Origin: Algoriphagus ratkowskyi
GTDB taxonomy: Bacteria; Bacteroidota; Bacteroidia; Cytophagales; Cyclobacteriaceae
Reading direction: 5' to 3'
Assembly: GCF_002150505.1 (NCBI RefSeq)
Contig: NZ_MSSV01000020.1
Coordinates: forward strand, 1 to 64,000
Length of the DNA: 64,000 nt
The position numbers and the translations under genes were made by a program. The notes below the pieces were generated by a model. That model did no database searches. It was not told the origin of the DNA and saw nothing but the letters and a program-made list of their open reading frames with translations. Every line of letters starts with the position of its first letter. The first letter of the stretch is position 1. Below are positions 35,545 through 45,008 of this stretch, in pieces.

Positions 35545-36165
35545 ATGCGTTTATTTTGCCTGATTTTCTTAATACAACTTTTTCTTTTCTCATGCGAATC
35601 ACCTGGAGATAAGGAAAATAGGTTAAAACTTGAGCAGCAAGCTATTAGGGAGTCAGATGCTGAGAGCAAAGAAGCCGAGGAAGAAAGAAAATTGGCTTTA
35701 GAGATTGAAAGAAAAACACAAGAACTATACAACCGATACATCAATAATTCTTTAAACCAAGGTGCGACGCCATACTCTTCCTGCTTTGGTGGAAACCAAA
35801 TCTGCTCGTCCAATGGCTGCTCTGAAATAAAAGTAAATGGTCCAAAGGATTCGGATGTTTTGGTGACCATTAAAAGTGGGAATCGCGTAATTAGGCACGC
35901 TTATATTAAATCTGGCAACAGTTATACATTTCAGTTGCCGAATGGAAAATATCAGCCTTTCTTTTACTTCGGCAAAGGCAGGAATCCAGAAAAAGAGATG
36001 GGTTCTCAAAGCTGTACTGAATTGAAAGGTGGGTTTATTTCGGAAGATGTCTTTGGGAAAGATGATCCTCAAGAGTTAGGGGATACAGTTCTCACCTATT
36101 CCTTAGTATTACAAAAATCAGGGAATTTCTCGACTAGACCGAGTAATGAATTAGAAGCTTTTTGA
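35545..36165 (+). CDS. Lipoprotein with coiled coil, first gene of tubulin-like operon
   Basis: The 206-aa product has a lipobox (LFLFSC17). Next is a highly charged coiled coil (about 25-70, KEAEEERKLALEIERKTQEL), then a small beta-rich domain with cysteines (YSSCFGGNQICSSNGCSEIK) and IKSGNSYTFQLPNGKYQPFFYFGKG. I do not recognise the family. It precedes the VWA gene by 10 bp and is probably co-transcribed. It is likely exported and lipid-anchored, perhaps as the outer-membrane or periplasmic component of the complex. Confidence 0.7.
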   Translation: MRLFCLIFLIQLFLFSCESPGDKENRLKLEQQAIRESDAESKEAEEERKLALEIERKTQELYNRYINNSLNQGATPYSSCFGGNQICSSNGCSEIKVNGPKDSDVLVTIKSGNRVIRHAYIKSGNSYTFQLPNGKYQPFFYFGKGRNPEKEMGSQSCTELKGGFISEDVFGKDDPQELGDTVLTYSLVLQKSGNFSTRPSNELEAF

Positions 36166-36175
36166 TCAATTTTAA

Positions 36176-37903
36176 ATGGGAATTAAATTATACTTAAATG
36201 TTCTGTTCCTTTTCCTAATTGTAGGACTATCTGCCGAGGCACAGGTTAAAGAAAGAAGAATATACATCTTAGATGGCACGAAATCTATGATGGGATATAA
36301 TGGAGCTGAAGATGTTTGGGAGAGGGTTAAAAGCTTGCTAAATCAAAACATTACAAATATTGATGAGGGAAAGAGTGACATTATATTGGTGGTTTTTGCA
36401 GACAAAATATATGAAAAGGTTAAAGGGAAACAAGAAATTTTGAAGTTCTTAAAATCATTTAAACCAGAGTATGTAACTCCAACTAATATCACAATTGGAT
36501 GGAAAGAGATTGAAAATCTTGTTGATCCATCTAAATTTAATTTCATTACTTTTTTAACTGATGGAGAGCATAATGACAATTCAGCTTTAGACTTACCTTC
36601 GGTAATTAATGATGCCGATCGATATCTAGGTGAAAATAATGCTTTTGCCTGCTTTGTAAGATTAACGCCAAAGGCAATTGATCCTAAATCATCTAAAATA
36701 CTTGAGAGTGCTAAAAATATTAGTTTCATTGATGGAATTAAATTTCCTTCTTTAATTCGACCGTCAATTTCAAAACTCACCGTCAATCTTAGAGAACCAA
36801 TAAGTTTTAATCAAAAGCTGTTTTTTGAAAAATTCAATGATTTAGATTTTCCTGAAAATTTTTCAATTGGGATTGATTTCATCAATAATTCAGATAGCTT
36901 CAAAGTCAATAATCCAACCGTATTATTGACAAAGGCAGATGGTATTATTCCAATTGATTTGGAGTTTTCAGGAAGTATTTCTCCAGTAGCTTCTACAGAA
37001 ATTATAAATTCTAAAATCGAGTTAAGAAGTCTGACCCCAAACGTAATTCTAATCAGTAATGAAGTAGAAATTGAGTTCATCAATAAACCAGAGAAATTAG
37101 CCCAAATTACTATAAATCCTGATTTTGGAATACTTAGCAATTATCCTAGTTTTTTGTTTTGGTCAAATAAGACTGATACTGTATTTCAGACAGTGAGTGT
37201 TGATTGGAGTGAGGATGCTAAGTTGTCAAATTCATCTCTGAATTTAAATCTTAAATTGGATGGACTTAAAGATTCTGAATACGGATTGGTAGTAGATGGC
37301 TATCCACAAACATCTAAAGAAATTGAATTCCTAAGTTCTGAGAACGCTAAAGAAATTGGTTTTTTTATCAATGAAAGAATGCAGTCAGGTATAATGTCTG
37401 GTATAATTCAAGTATCTAAAATTGATCTTGACCGGACCAATGTTGATGAGCCTTTAACTTTTGAGATTAAGCTTAATACTAATTTCAATCCTTTGAAAGT
37501 AACTATGTTTTGGGTGGGAGTCATCATCTTGGGCTTTTTGTTATTTTGGTTTTTAATTCTTAGAAATCAGATTTACAAAAAATTCCACAAGGCGTCTATT
37601 CAAATCACTGATCCTTATTTTAAAAGTTTTAGGGTAGGAGGATGTCGAAAAATGATCTTTTCTTCATATCCGATTAAACAAAATTCACTGTCAACTATTT
37701 TCAAAGGGAGGCTGCATAATGAAGTAAACCCAATCTGGGTTACTCCTTTAACTTTTTTGCCAGGCAAGAATAAAACTGATTTAATTAAAGTTGTACGTAA
37801 CCAGGAATTTACACTGGATCCATATTCTATTTTCTTGAAAAGATATGGCGAATACAATATCAAGGATAAATCTCGAAAAATAATCAAAATAAAAATATCT
37901 TAA
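36176..37903 (+). CDS. VWA-domain membrane protein
   Basis: The 575-aa protein has a signal peptide (through EAQ22). A von Willebrand A domain (about 27-195) follows with a full MIDAS: D33-G-T35-K-S37, T103 in TPTNI, and D129 in LTDGEH. A long Ig-like region follows, then one membrane helix (about VTMFWVGVIILGFLLFWFLI, near residue 445), with about 110 C-terminal residues on the cytoplasmic side. Metal-dependent ligand binding outside the inner membrane is expected. VWA proteins are part of the FtsZl-1 gene neighbourhoods described by Makarova and Koonin, and the tubulin-like gene follows 12 bp later. Confidence 0.82.
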   Translation: MGIKLYLNVLFLFLIVGLSAEAQVKERRIYILDGTKSMMGYNGAEDVWERVKSLLNQNITNIDEGKSDIILVVFADKIYEKVKGKQEILKFLKSFKPEYVTPTNITIGWKEIENLVDPSKFNFITFLTDGEHNDNSALDLPSVINDADRYLGENNAFACFVRLTPKAIDPKSSKILESAKNISFIDGIKFPSLIRPSISKLTVNLREPISFNQKLFFEKFNDLDFPENFSIGIDFINNSDSFKVNNPTVLLTKADGIIPIDLEFSGSISPVASTEIINSKIELRSLTPNVILISNEVEIEFINKPEKLAQITINPDFGILSNYPSFLFWSNKTDTVFQTVSVDWSEDAKLSNSSLNLNLKLDGLKDSEYGLVVDGYPQTSKEIEFLSSENAKEIGFFINERMQSGIMSGIIQVSKIDLDRTNVDEPLTFEIKLNTNFNPLKVTMFWVGVIILGFLLFWFLILRNQIYKKFHKASIQITDPYFKSFRVGGCRKMIFSSYPIKQNSLSTIFKGRLHNEVNPIWVTPLTFLPGKNKTDLIKVVRNQEFTLDPYSIFLKRYGEYNIKDKSRKIIKIKIS

Positions 37904-37915
37904 AAGATACTCATT

Positions 37916-40705
37916 ATGGCAACCAAACTCAGAAGGACATTATTTATAGGATTGGGGGGTACTGGACTTCAAGCAGTTCTTCATACCAAAAAGAGATTGC
38001 AGGAAACTTATGGTGAGGTTCCACCTATGATGGGGTTCTTATCTATCGATACAGATTCCAATTCTATAAACAAAACGCTTAAAACGAAAACAGGCGAAAT
38101 TGTTAAACTTGATGCAAGCGAGTTTCATTCGATGACTGTTCAGAACCCAAAAGATATATATCAGCAACAAACCGCCTTATTCTCTTGGATGCCAGAAGAA
38201 AATTTACCAGCAATGTCAACCATTCAATTTGGTGCTGGCCAGGTACGAACTACTGGTAGATTTGCAGCTTTTTGTCATTATTTGGATTTGCAAACACTTA
38301 TCTCCAATAAGATTACAAAAATCGCAAATGTAGATAATGTAGGTGCAAAATATTCTTTAGCAAACGAAGTAGTCGAGATTCACATGGTGTTTTCCCTTGG
38401 CGGAGGTACTGGCAGTGGGACATTTATTGATGCGGCATATATTTTACGAGATGTTGTTAATAAGCAATTTGTATTAAATACCAAGGTATTTGGATATGCT
38501 GTCCTACCCGATGTTTTTGCACAAATGGATCCAGGAGGGCCTTCTATGGCTAGAGTTCGACCAAATGGCTTTGCTGCATTGAAGGAATTAGATTACTTGA
38601 TGCACTTGAAAGCTAATTCTCCGCCTTTTGTAATTGATTATGGACAGGGGAATAGAATTTCAACCAACCAGACACCGTTTGATTCTGTAATGCTAATTAA
38701 TAATAGCAATCAGGCGGGTCACATTTATACTAAAATCGAAGACCTAGCAGAATTGATCAGTTTAGGATTAACGATTGGAGGTAGTGAACTTGGAGAAAAT
38801 GTCCAAAGTGTCATGGATAATGTTGTCACCATGGTAAATGGTGGAGTATTGGATGTGGAGAATAAAAAGGCTTGGGCAAGTGGAATGGGCATTTGTGAGA
38901 TTTATTTTGATGGAAATAAATTGGGGAATATTTATGCTGAAAAAGTGATAAATCAATTGATTCATAATATTAATAATGCTTGTAGTGATAATAATAATAT
39001 TGCTAATACTTGGATAGATTCGCCTGAGGTAATGATCAGAGAGAATAATGGACAGGATAATGTGATAGATCGATTATTAGATGCTGCGCCAAATGTTGCG
39101 TTCTTTGATATCAATGATGCGAAAAATGCAAAGCCTGAGCTAGATCAATATTTGGAAAGTGTGAAGCCAAATCTTGATTCTATTCAAGATAATGTAATTG
39201 AATTCGTGTCGGAAGTAGATGTGCAGTTGGCAAAGCTTATAAAAACAGAGCTTAATAAATTATGCGGAGTAGGTAATAGCATAGAAATACTAAAAGAAAT
39301 TAGTAACCAAATTAAGATATTTAAAGCTGAGATGACTGAAGAAATTTCTCAATTTTCAGTTAAAATCGATAATTTAAATCCTCAATTACAATCGGCCGTA
39401 AATTCTTTAAATGATGCGAATAGTTTATTTTTCAATAAGAGAAATGCAGTCTCTAATGCCAAAGAAGATCTAGTTGGATTGGTTAATGAAATGGCTAAAT
39501 CTAACCGAGAAAAGGTGCGAAGAGAATATGCCAACAGATTTTTCAACTCATTGCAAACGAAAGTTGAAGCTTATCTTGAAAAGGCGAATAGTCTTAAGGT
39601 TACGTTGAAAAGTATTTCTGAGAAAGCTAGTAATCAAGTTAATTTTCTACAGAACAATGTAAATGAAGATCATAAAACATTTGTTATTGAACTACAAGGT
39701 CATTATGCAAATCAAATTTCGATAACCGATCAAGATATAGCAGTTAATCAGTTTGTAAAAACTCTTGATGGAAACCAATTATTTGATTTCATGGAGATGA
39801 ATGAAGTTCTTATCCGTGAAAAAATGTGGAATTATGCTAGAAATCTCGAAGGTGCACTTGGGTGGAGGAATAAGAATATTGAGGAAGTAATAGAAGATTT
39901 ACCTGAAGAGAAAATTGAAGCGATTATTCAACAAGCGATATTGAGATCCACACCCCTGTTTGGATATAATTACAGAGGACTAGTAATAGGAAAACAACTT
40001 CATCATTCCTTCTTTGTTGGATTGCCACAAAGTGGGAATAATAGTCGATTTGAAAGAGATAAGTATTTTAAATCTTTCGTTTCTGGGACTACGAATGTTG
40101 ACTTTACAACTACTGGAATAAAAGATAAGATTATCATCTATCGGCAAATTGTCTCAGTACCAGGTTATTCTTTAGCAGGAGTTGAGGGATATGAAAATGT
40201 GTATAAGAATATGAGTTCTCATCATAATTTTCATGTAGATAAAACTTGGGAACAAAGAATGGCTAGAGAGAATTTTAGTATTCATCCAGATAGAGGACAG
40301 GATAATTCTATAGAGTTATGGGTGAAAGGCATAATCTTCGGTTTTATAAAGAATGAGGGTGATAAATACTATATTAAATCACAAAGTAATGGTGATCCGT
40401 TAGAAAATTTTTGGCATCAATTATCGCAAACCTCTTATAGAGATGACGCCTTTGATGTTTTCAAAAATAGTATTGGCGTATTTGAAGGAGAATTGAAGCA
40501 GAGTATTCAAAAGCTAAGGAATGAATTAGGTGATACAAAAATAAATGACAAGATTCAAAATGTCTCTTCGGAAAATTATGTGAATGATTATTCTCAAGTT
40601 AATATAAGTATACGAGAGCTTAAGGATGATACTAGGACTTATCAAGGAGTTCTTGATTTATTATCGAAAGAGGTTCGATTTGTAGAAACTGAACTAAAAA
40701 AATGA
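37916..40705 (+). CDS. Tubulin/FtsZ-like protein (FtsZl-1/Tubulin_2 family)
   Basis: The 929-aa cytoplasmic protein has an N-terminal tubulin-type GTPase: GLGGTG (12-17), SIDTDS, and the diagnostic GGGTGSG (162-168) with FIDAAYILRDV after it. The second half (about 410-700) is mainly coiled coil, including DNVIEFVSEVDVQLAKLIKT and RREYANRFFNSLQTKVEAYL, and is far longer than FtsZ (about 380 aa). This matches the large Tubulin_2/FtsZl-1 family predicted to drive membrane remodelling with VWA and membrane partners. It overlaps the next gene by 4 bp (ATGA). Polymerisation and GTP binding are inferred from the motif. Confidence 0.85.
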   Translation: MATKLRRTLFIGLGGTGLQAVLHTKKRLQETYGEVPPMMGFLSIDTDSNSINKTLKTKTGEIVKLDASEFHSMTVQNPKDIYQQQTALFSWMPEENLPAMSTIQFGAGQVRTTGRFAAFCHYLDLQTLISNKITKIANVDNVGAKYSLANEVVEIHMVFSLGGGTGSGTFIDAAYILRDVVNKQFVLNTKVFGYAVLPDVFAQMDPGGPSMARVRPNGFAALKELDYLMHLKANSPPFVIDYGQGNRISTNQTPFDSVMLINNSNQAGHIYTKIEDLAELISLGLTIGGSELGENVQSVMDNVVTMVNGGVLDVENKKAWASGMGICEIYFDGNKLGNIYAEKVINQLIHNINNACSDNNNIANTWIDSPEVMIRENNGQDNVIDRLLDAAPNVAFFDINDAKNAKPELDQYLESVKPNLDSIQDNVIEFVSEVDVQLAKLIKTELNKLCGVGNSIEILKEISNQIKIFKAEMTEEISQFSVKIDNLNPQLQSAVNSLNDANSLFFNKRNAVSNAKEDLVGLVNEMAKSNREKVRREYANRFFNSLQTKVEAYLEKANSLKVTLKSISEKASNQVNFLQNNVNEDHKTFVIELQGHYANQISITDQDIAVNQFVKTLDGNQLFDFMEMNEVLIREKMWNYARNLEGALGWRNKNIEEVIEDLPEEKIEAIIQQAILRSTPLFGYNYRGLVIGKQLHHSFFVGLPQSGNNSRFERDKYFKSFVSGTTNVDFTTTGIKDKIIIYRQIVSVPGYSLAGVEGYENVYKNMSSHHNFHVDKTWEQRMARENFSIHPDRGQDNSIELWVKGIIFGFIKNEGDKYYIKSQSNGDPLENFWHQLSQTSYRDDAFDVFKNSIGVFEGELKQSIQKLRNELGDTKINDKIQNVSSENYVNDYSQVNISIRELKDDTRTYQGVLDLLSKEVRFVETELKK

Positions 40706-43700
40706 GAGTCCCCTTATTAAATCTTTTTATTAGTAAAGAATTAGTAACACTTTTTAAGAGTGTTGATTCGTATTTTATAAGCAGGGTGTCTCAGAGTTTT
40801 TATTTTGAGAATAAGATATTTGTAAAAAGTGGAGAGGATTTTCATTTTGGTAATAGTAATACACAAGATGGAATTTCAAAGGATGAGTTCTATGAGAAAT
40901 TCATGGAATTTTATGCGTCTAAGGTTAATATAGATTCAAATGTCAACTTTCTACATATAAATGTCTTTTTGAGCCTTGTAGATAGGGAAGCATCCAAAAG
41001 TCTGAAGGTTCTTCTCGATTGCATTTCTGATTTTAGGGAAACATATCATTTAGATGTAAGACTTTTAGTTTATTCACTTGGTGAGAATTTTAATTCTATT
41101 CGGAATACTGATCGAGTTTCGATTGAAGAGCAGTTAAAGATTCAAAGCCTTAACAGTGAAAAGATAATTAGTCTAAAAGAAAATACTAGTTTTATTTCAG
41201 TTTTCATAGAAAATAAGAATTTATCAGGGTTAAATATTGAGTTTTCTAGTGATGATTTAGTGCGGTTGGTCTATGAAACTTCATGTAGACTAGCCTATAA
41301 TTATTCAGACATAGTTAATTTATTGTCGACTGAGAAAATTTTTAGTTTTGGTTGCTCTTCCTATTATTACGAAGTAGAAGAATTACGTGAGCACCTAGAA
41401 AAACTTGCCTGTTTATATGTTTTTGAAAGCGCCGGCGTTCAGACAGATGAGAAAGCTGATAATGTAAAGGTTGGTAGAATTGTTGAGCAGATTTGCACTG
41501 AAAATGCAGATTTATACCCCGCATTTCTATCATGGGCAAAAAGTAATAACTTAGATGCTACCCAAAATCAAACTACAAATGTTTCCAAATTTATAAAGTA
41601 TAAGAAATCTATCTTATTAGAGTTTTTAAAGACGCCCCAGCTTTCTATTATTGAAAAGAAGGCAATCTTCATTCAATTGTTAGGGGAAGATAATGAATCG
41701 ATTGTTGGTTATAATTTTGACAATTACGAGCGATTCACTATTCTAGATATTGAATATCTGACAGCGAAATTTTTTATAAATGAACTGAATGAGCCTATTT
41801 CTATTGAAGAAATAAAAGTAGTAAGACAAGAGATTCAGAATAATAAGAGTTACAAAGCACAAAAGGAAAGTGAGTTAAAAGAATTAGTAAGGCATATTTC
41901 CAAAAACTCCACCTCTCTAGATAATCAATTTGGATTGAAAAAAATTATATTTAAGAGCAAGAAATTTGGTTTGTCATCAAAGGCGGTTCCATTGATTGAT
42001 GATTCTTTATTTTTGGAGTTTGGGGCTAGAGATGGGATTTCAATTAGGAATAATCTTGATTTCAGTTCCTATATCGATGATTTTTCTGAGGATTCGATTT
42101 CCTCAAATGAGGTAATCTGTTTCGGCTATTTATACAGCTATTACCTTAAAAGAATAGGTGATAGCCAAAAATTGAGTTTACCATATTTGCATTTTCATCT
42201 CGAAAGTCAATATGGTAGAAAGGAAGAATATTCCCTTATAGAAATCATTAATGTCTTAATAACAGCTGGTTTTTCAAAATCTCAATATTATTTAGATGTT
42301 GAGGAAGATCCTTCTGCTGAGGCAACTGAAGATGCTCTGAGTAGAAAATTGGATAATATCAAGGTTCTCAAGCCCGAGCAACATTTATTTTTGAATGCTT
42401 TAAATCAAGGGCATCCTATTTATTCTAAAATTCGTGTTTTCGATAGTTTTAGCTCACACTTTGAACATTCTCACGGTGTTGTTCAGTTTCCTTCTCAAAG
42501 TGATATTGAATCTAGTAATGAACATTTTCATCCAATTATACTATGTGGTTATACCAAATATGATGAGAAGTATATCTATATAGCAAAAAGTCCTTGGGGT
42601 AAAGAGTTTGGGTCTAAGGGTTTCATTTTTTTAAGCGAAGATTATTTGTTTTCTGGATCTTTCTTAGATGAATCATTCATTATTGGTAATATAATAGGGA
42701 TGGATACAAGCCTGAAACATTCCGTGGATTTTGAATCTCTGAGTTTCAATTTGCAGGATGATACTTCTATGGCAAGTCTTGTGACAAGTGCCATAAACTT
42801 TTCTCAATTTCAAATTTTAAAGCTTGAAATTGTCTACCGTGTAAAGATGGATAAGTATTCGCAAGAAATACAACGGCTTCTAATTCCAGCTAATAGGTAT
42901 AGTATTACTCAACAAATAGCCCGGAAATTGTCTGATAAAATTTCTCATTTAGAAAATCAACTATCATCAGTAAAAAAGGAATACGAGGATGCTAAGTTAA
43001 GGAATCAGGAAAGGTTAAGAAAAAAATCGCTATATACTTGGTTGGCTGTTGGTTTAGGTGTTTTGGCACTAATTTTTGTTACTCTTTTTATAGTAATGGC
43101 CTTCACATTCATTCCTGGTATAGTGTCTGGTGTTTCAGCTTTAATTTTCTTGTATTATCTGATTAATTTGGATCCTGCTGAAGAGCTCCAAGAGTTACTC
43201 AATAGAATCAGAACCATTGAAGAAGAGGTAGCTTCTTTAAGAATTAAATTAGCAGATATATTTATTGAGGGTGAGTTAAGGGGATATTTGCTGGATGGTT
43301 TCCACACTCTTAAATCAAATTTGAAAGATAAATTCCACCTATTATCAGATTTAATTGACCATATTGATCAGGATTTTTTAGATCTGAAACTTTATGAAGA
43401 TAAGATTTTGAACCAGAGCGGCCCATATCAATCATTAATTGATTTCAGTTTTCTGAGAAACTCAATTTCTCCTAGAATTGCCGATTCTTATACTAATGTT
43501 AAGCTATTCGATTTATTAGATTTGCATTTGGTTGAAAGTGTCCTTGAAGCTAGAAGTAATATGGTTGCGAATATTGTTAAGAAAAATGAATCTGATTTTC
43601 AGAATATATTATCTGGATTTAAATTGAATGAATATTTATTTGGAACTAAAAACTACACTCATTTGCCTAATCCTAAATCTCTTGATTTCTATGCAAATCG

Positions 43701-43980
43701 ATTACAAAGGTATTCTAAACCTTTTATCTTTATGAATAGCTCAGTAGGCTCTAACAATAATTTGGTATCTAGATTGTGCTTCCTTCCTCAAAAGGTTGAT
43801 AATGATAATGATTTAAATCGAGATATAAGGAATCATTTTGATTTCCCACCTCTCTTCATGGAATTTGGAAATAATTTTCAATCAATAGCTCATTTTCAAC
43901 TTATAGAAATACCATTATTGTCAAATCTTGTTATAGCTTCTCAAACCAAAAGACTATTTGGTGACGACATAAGTATATAA
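40702..43980 (+). CDS. Large membrane protein with degenerate papain-like (C1) peptidase domain
   Basis: The 1092-aa protein has no signal peptide. Residues 1-420 are unassigned. Residues about 430-660 follow the bacterial C1 peptidase plan: C473 in EVICFGYLYSYYL at the Cys position, LSLPYLHFHLES, YSLIEIINVLITAGF, LNALNQGHPIYSKI, then H610-PIILCGY and YIYIAKS-PWG where papain has KNSWG. Cys and His are present but the Asn position is S630, so activity is uncertain. A coiled coil (about 735-775) precedes two membrane helices (about 778-800 and 803-821), and a helical C-terminal region follows. It is co-translated with the tubulin-like gene. The papain assignment is by pattern only. Confidence 0.65.
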   Translation: MRVPLLNLFISKELVTLFKSVDSYFISRVSQSFYFENKIFVKSGEDFHFGNSNTQDGISKDEFYEKFMEFYASKVNIDSNVNFLHINVFLSLVDREASKSLKVLLDCISDFRETYHLDVRLLVYSLGENFNSIRNTDRVSIEEQLKIQSLNSEKIISLKENTSFISVFIENKNLSGLNIEFSSDDLVRLVYETSCRLAYNYSDIVNLLSTEKIFSFGCSSYYYEVEELREHLEKLACLYVFESAGVQTDEKADNVKVGRIVEQICTENADLYPAFLSWAKSNNLDATQNQTTNVSKFIKYKKSILLEFLKTPQLSIIEKKAIFIQLLGEDNESIVGYNFDNYERFTILDIEYLTAKFFINELNEPISIEEIKVVRQEIQNNKSYKAQKESELKELVRHISKNSTSLDNQFGLKKIIFKSKKFGLSSKAVPLIDDSLFLEFGARDGISIRNNLDFSSYIDDFSEDSISSNEVICFGYLYSYYLKRIGDSQKLSLPYLHFHLESQYGRKEEYSLIEIINVLITAGFSKSQYYLDVEEDPSAEATEDALSRKLDNIKVLKPEQHLFLNALNQGHPIYSKIRVFDSFSSHFEHSHGVVQFPSQSDIESSNEHFHPIILCGYTKYDEKYIYIAKSPWGKEFGSKGFIFLSEDYLFSGSFLDESFIIGNIIGMDTSLKHSVDFESLSFNLQDDTSMASLVTSAINFSQFQILKLEIVYRVKMDKYSQEIQRLLIPANRYSITQQIARKLSDKISHLENQLSSVKKEYEDAKLRNQERLRKKSLYTWLAVGLGVLALIFVTLFIVMAFTFIPGIVSGVSALIFLYYLINLDPAEELQELLNRIRTIEEEVASLRIKLADIFIEGELRGYLLDGFHTLKSNLKDKFHLLSDLIDHIDQDFLDLKLYEDKILNQSGPYQSLIDFSFLRNSISPRIADSYTNVKLFDLLDLHLVESVLEARSNMVANIVKKNESDFQNILSGFKLNEYLFGTKNYTHLPNPKSLDFYANRLQRYSKPFIFMNSSVGSNNNLVSRLCFLPQKVDNDNDLNRDIRNHFDFPPLFMEFGNNFQSIAHFQLIEIPLLSNLVIASQTKRLFGDDISI

Positions 43981-44003
43981 ATAAGTTTAATTTGTCTCTA
44001 TAA

Positions 44004-44210
44004 GTGATTCTTCATTTTTATGAAGGTATACTTAACTATATGAAATTAGAGGATGGCGTATTTGTAAATGCTGAACTTGTAAAAAATGGATATGCTATGA
44101 TCATGACGGTTCCACCAAATGTAATACAAGCTGAATTATTCTTGGAGCTTCAAATTGAATCAAGAGAAAACCAAAGAGGTCTATGGAAAGAATTTAAAAA
44201 ATCTCTTTAG
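44004..44210 (+). pseudogene. C-terminal fragment of a thermonuclease (SNase) gene
   Basis: KLEDGVFVNAELVKNGYAMI, then MTVPPNVIQAELFLELQIES and RENQRGLWK match the second half of Staphylococcal nuclease-like domains (..DG.FVN.ELI..GYA..., E.L..LQ.EAR....GLW). The catalytic N-terminal strands with Arg and Asp are missing and no ATG start precedes it. The piece follows the tubulin-like operon by 23 bp and runs into the next open frame. Confidence 0.75.
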
Positions 44211-44460
44211 CTATCCTCCTTTTCCTTTTAGACATGCCTTATGGTTTTTTCAATTTGTCAGATTTGTAGCTATGGTAGGATTTGGGTTTTTGGCTGTTCA
44301 GGCTAAAAACGAAAACAACGAACAAGCTTTCTGGATTTATGTAGTCTTTGCCCTGCTATTTCAGCCTTTTTTCAAAATAGCGCTTGGAAAAGAAGTTTGG
44401 AATATAGTGGACGTGATAGTTGGAGTAGGATTGTTAGTTAGTCTAAAAAAAAATGAATAG
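44155..44460 (+). CDS. Small membrane protein, DUF6804-like, 5' end uncertain
   Basis: The 101-codon frame encodes RFVAMVGFGFLAVQAKNENN, FWIYVVFALLFQPFFKIALG, then KEVWNIVDVIVGVGLLVSL, resembling the small three-helix DUF6804 proteins. The first part overlaps the SNase remnant in another frame and starts only with TTG, so the native start was probably lost. It may be a truncated gene joined to the nuclease scrap by a deletion. Confidence 0.55.
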   Translation: MNQEKTKEVYGKNLKNLFSYPPFPFRHALWFFQFVRFVAMVGFGFLAVQAKNENNEQAFWIYVVFALLFQPFFKIALGKEVWNIVDVIVGVGLLVSLKKNE

Positions 44461-44496
44461 AAGATTGTAAGGCGGATCTTTCTTGATCAGTCTTCT
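44459..44496 (+). terminator. Weak hairpin terminator
   Basis: AGAAGATTG pairs with CAGTCTTCT (one G-T pair) with only a short T-run. It could end the tubulin-like operon transcript. Confidence 0.4.
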
Positions 44497-44555
44497 TTAA
44501 TATTTATTCACCCGAACAAGTAAATATTTCCTTTGCTAATTTGATTTAATTTTGG

Positions 44556-45005
44556 TACTACCACGAATTTAATGGAAACGTTACTTGATTATTTGATGGT
44601 AAGAATCTCTGGAGGAAAGTATCCGGAAGGGTGAGCCTTGCGTGATTTTCGGTTTTGGGCTGCTTTGCTCGCCGTTAAGAAAATGGCTTAGCTCCCGAGG
44701 TACGAGGGAGATCCAGTCATTTTTAGGTGGGCAAGGCAGAACAAAATTCCGCTATCTCCTCATCTCAAATCAATGACAAAAGCTTCCAGCGGAAAGATAA
44801 GACCGAGGCTCAGGGTTTTTTGGTTACTTTTTGGCCGCCAAAAAGTGACAAGGATAAATAGATAGAAAATGGATTGAAGTGCTCAGAACGTTGAATCTTC
44901 GCCGTATTAATGAAACTTTAGTAAAATAGATATCCTACATTATTCTGCATAAGATAAGTAAAATGCTAAACTTGCTATTTCATTAAATTCAGGGTAGAGC
45001 CTTAA
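44556..45005 (-). repeat. Long dispersed repeat, right copy (inverted partner at 19965-20265)
   Basis: Read on the minus strand, this region repeats the block order of 19965-20265 with similar divergence. It has about 150-185 extra bases (44720-44905), which include the hairpin CTTTTTGG/CCAAAAAG near 44831-44850. It reaches to the end of the EEP gene at 45009. No gene is seen in 44461-45008. Confidence 0.7.
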
Positions 45006-45008
45006 TTT

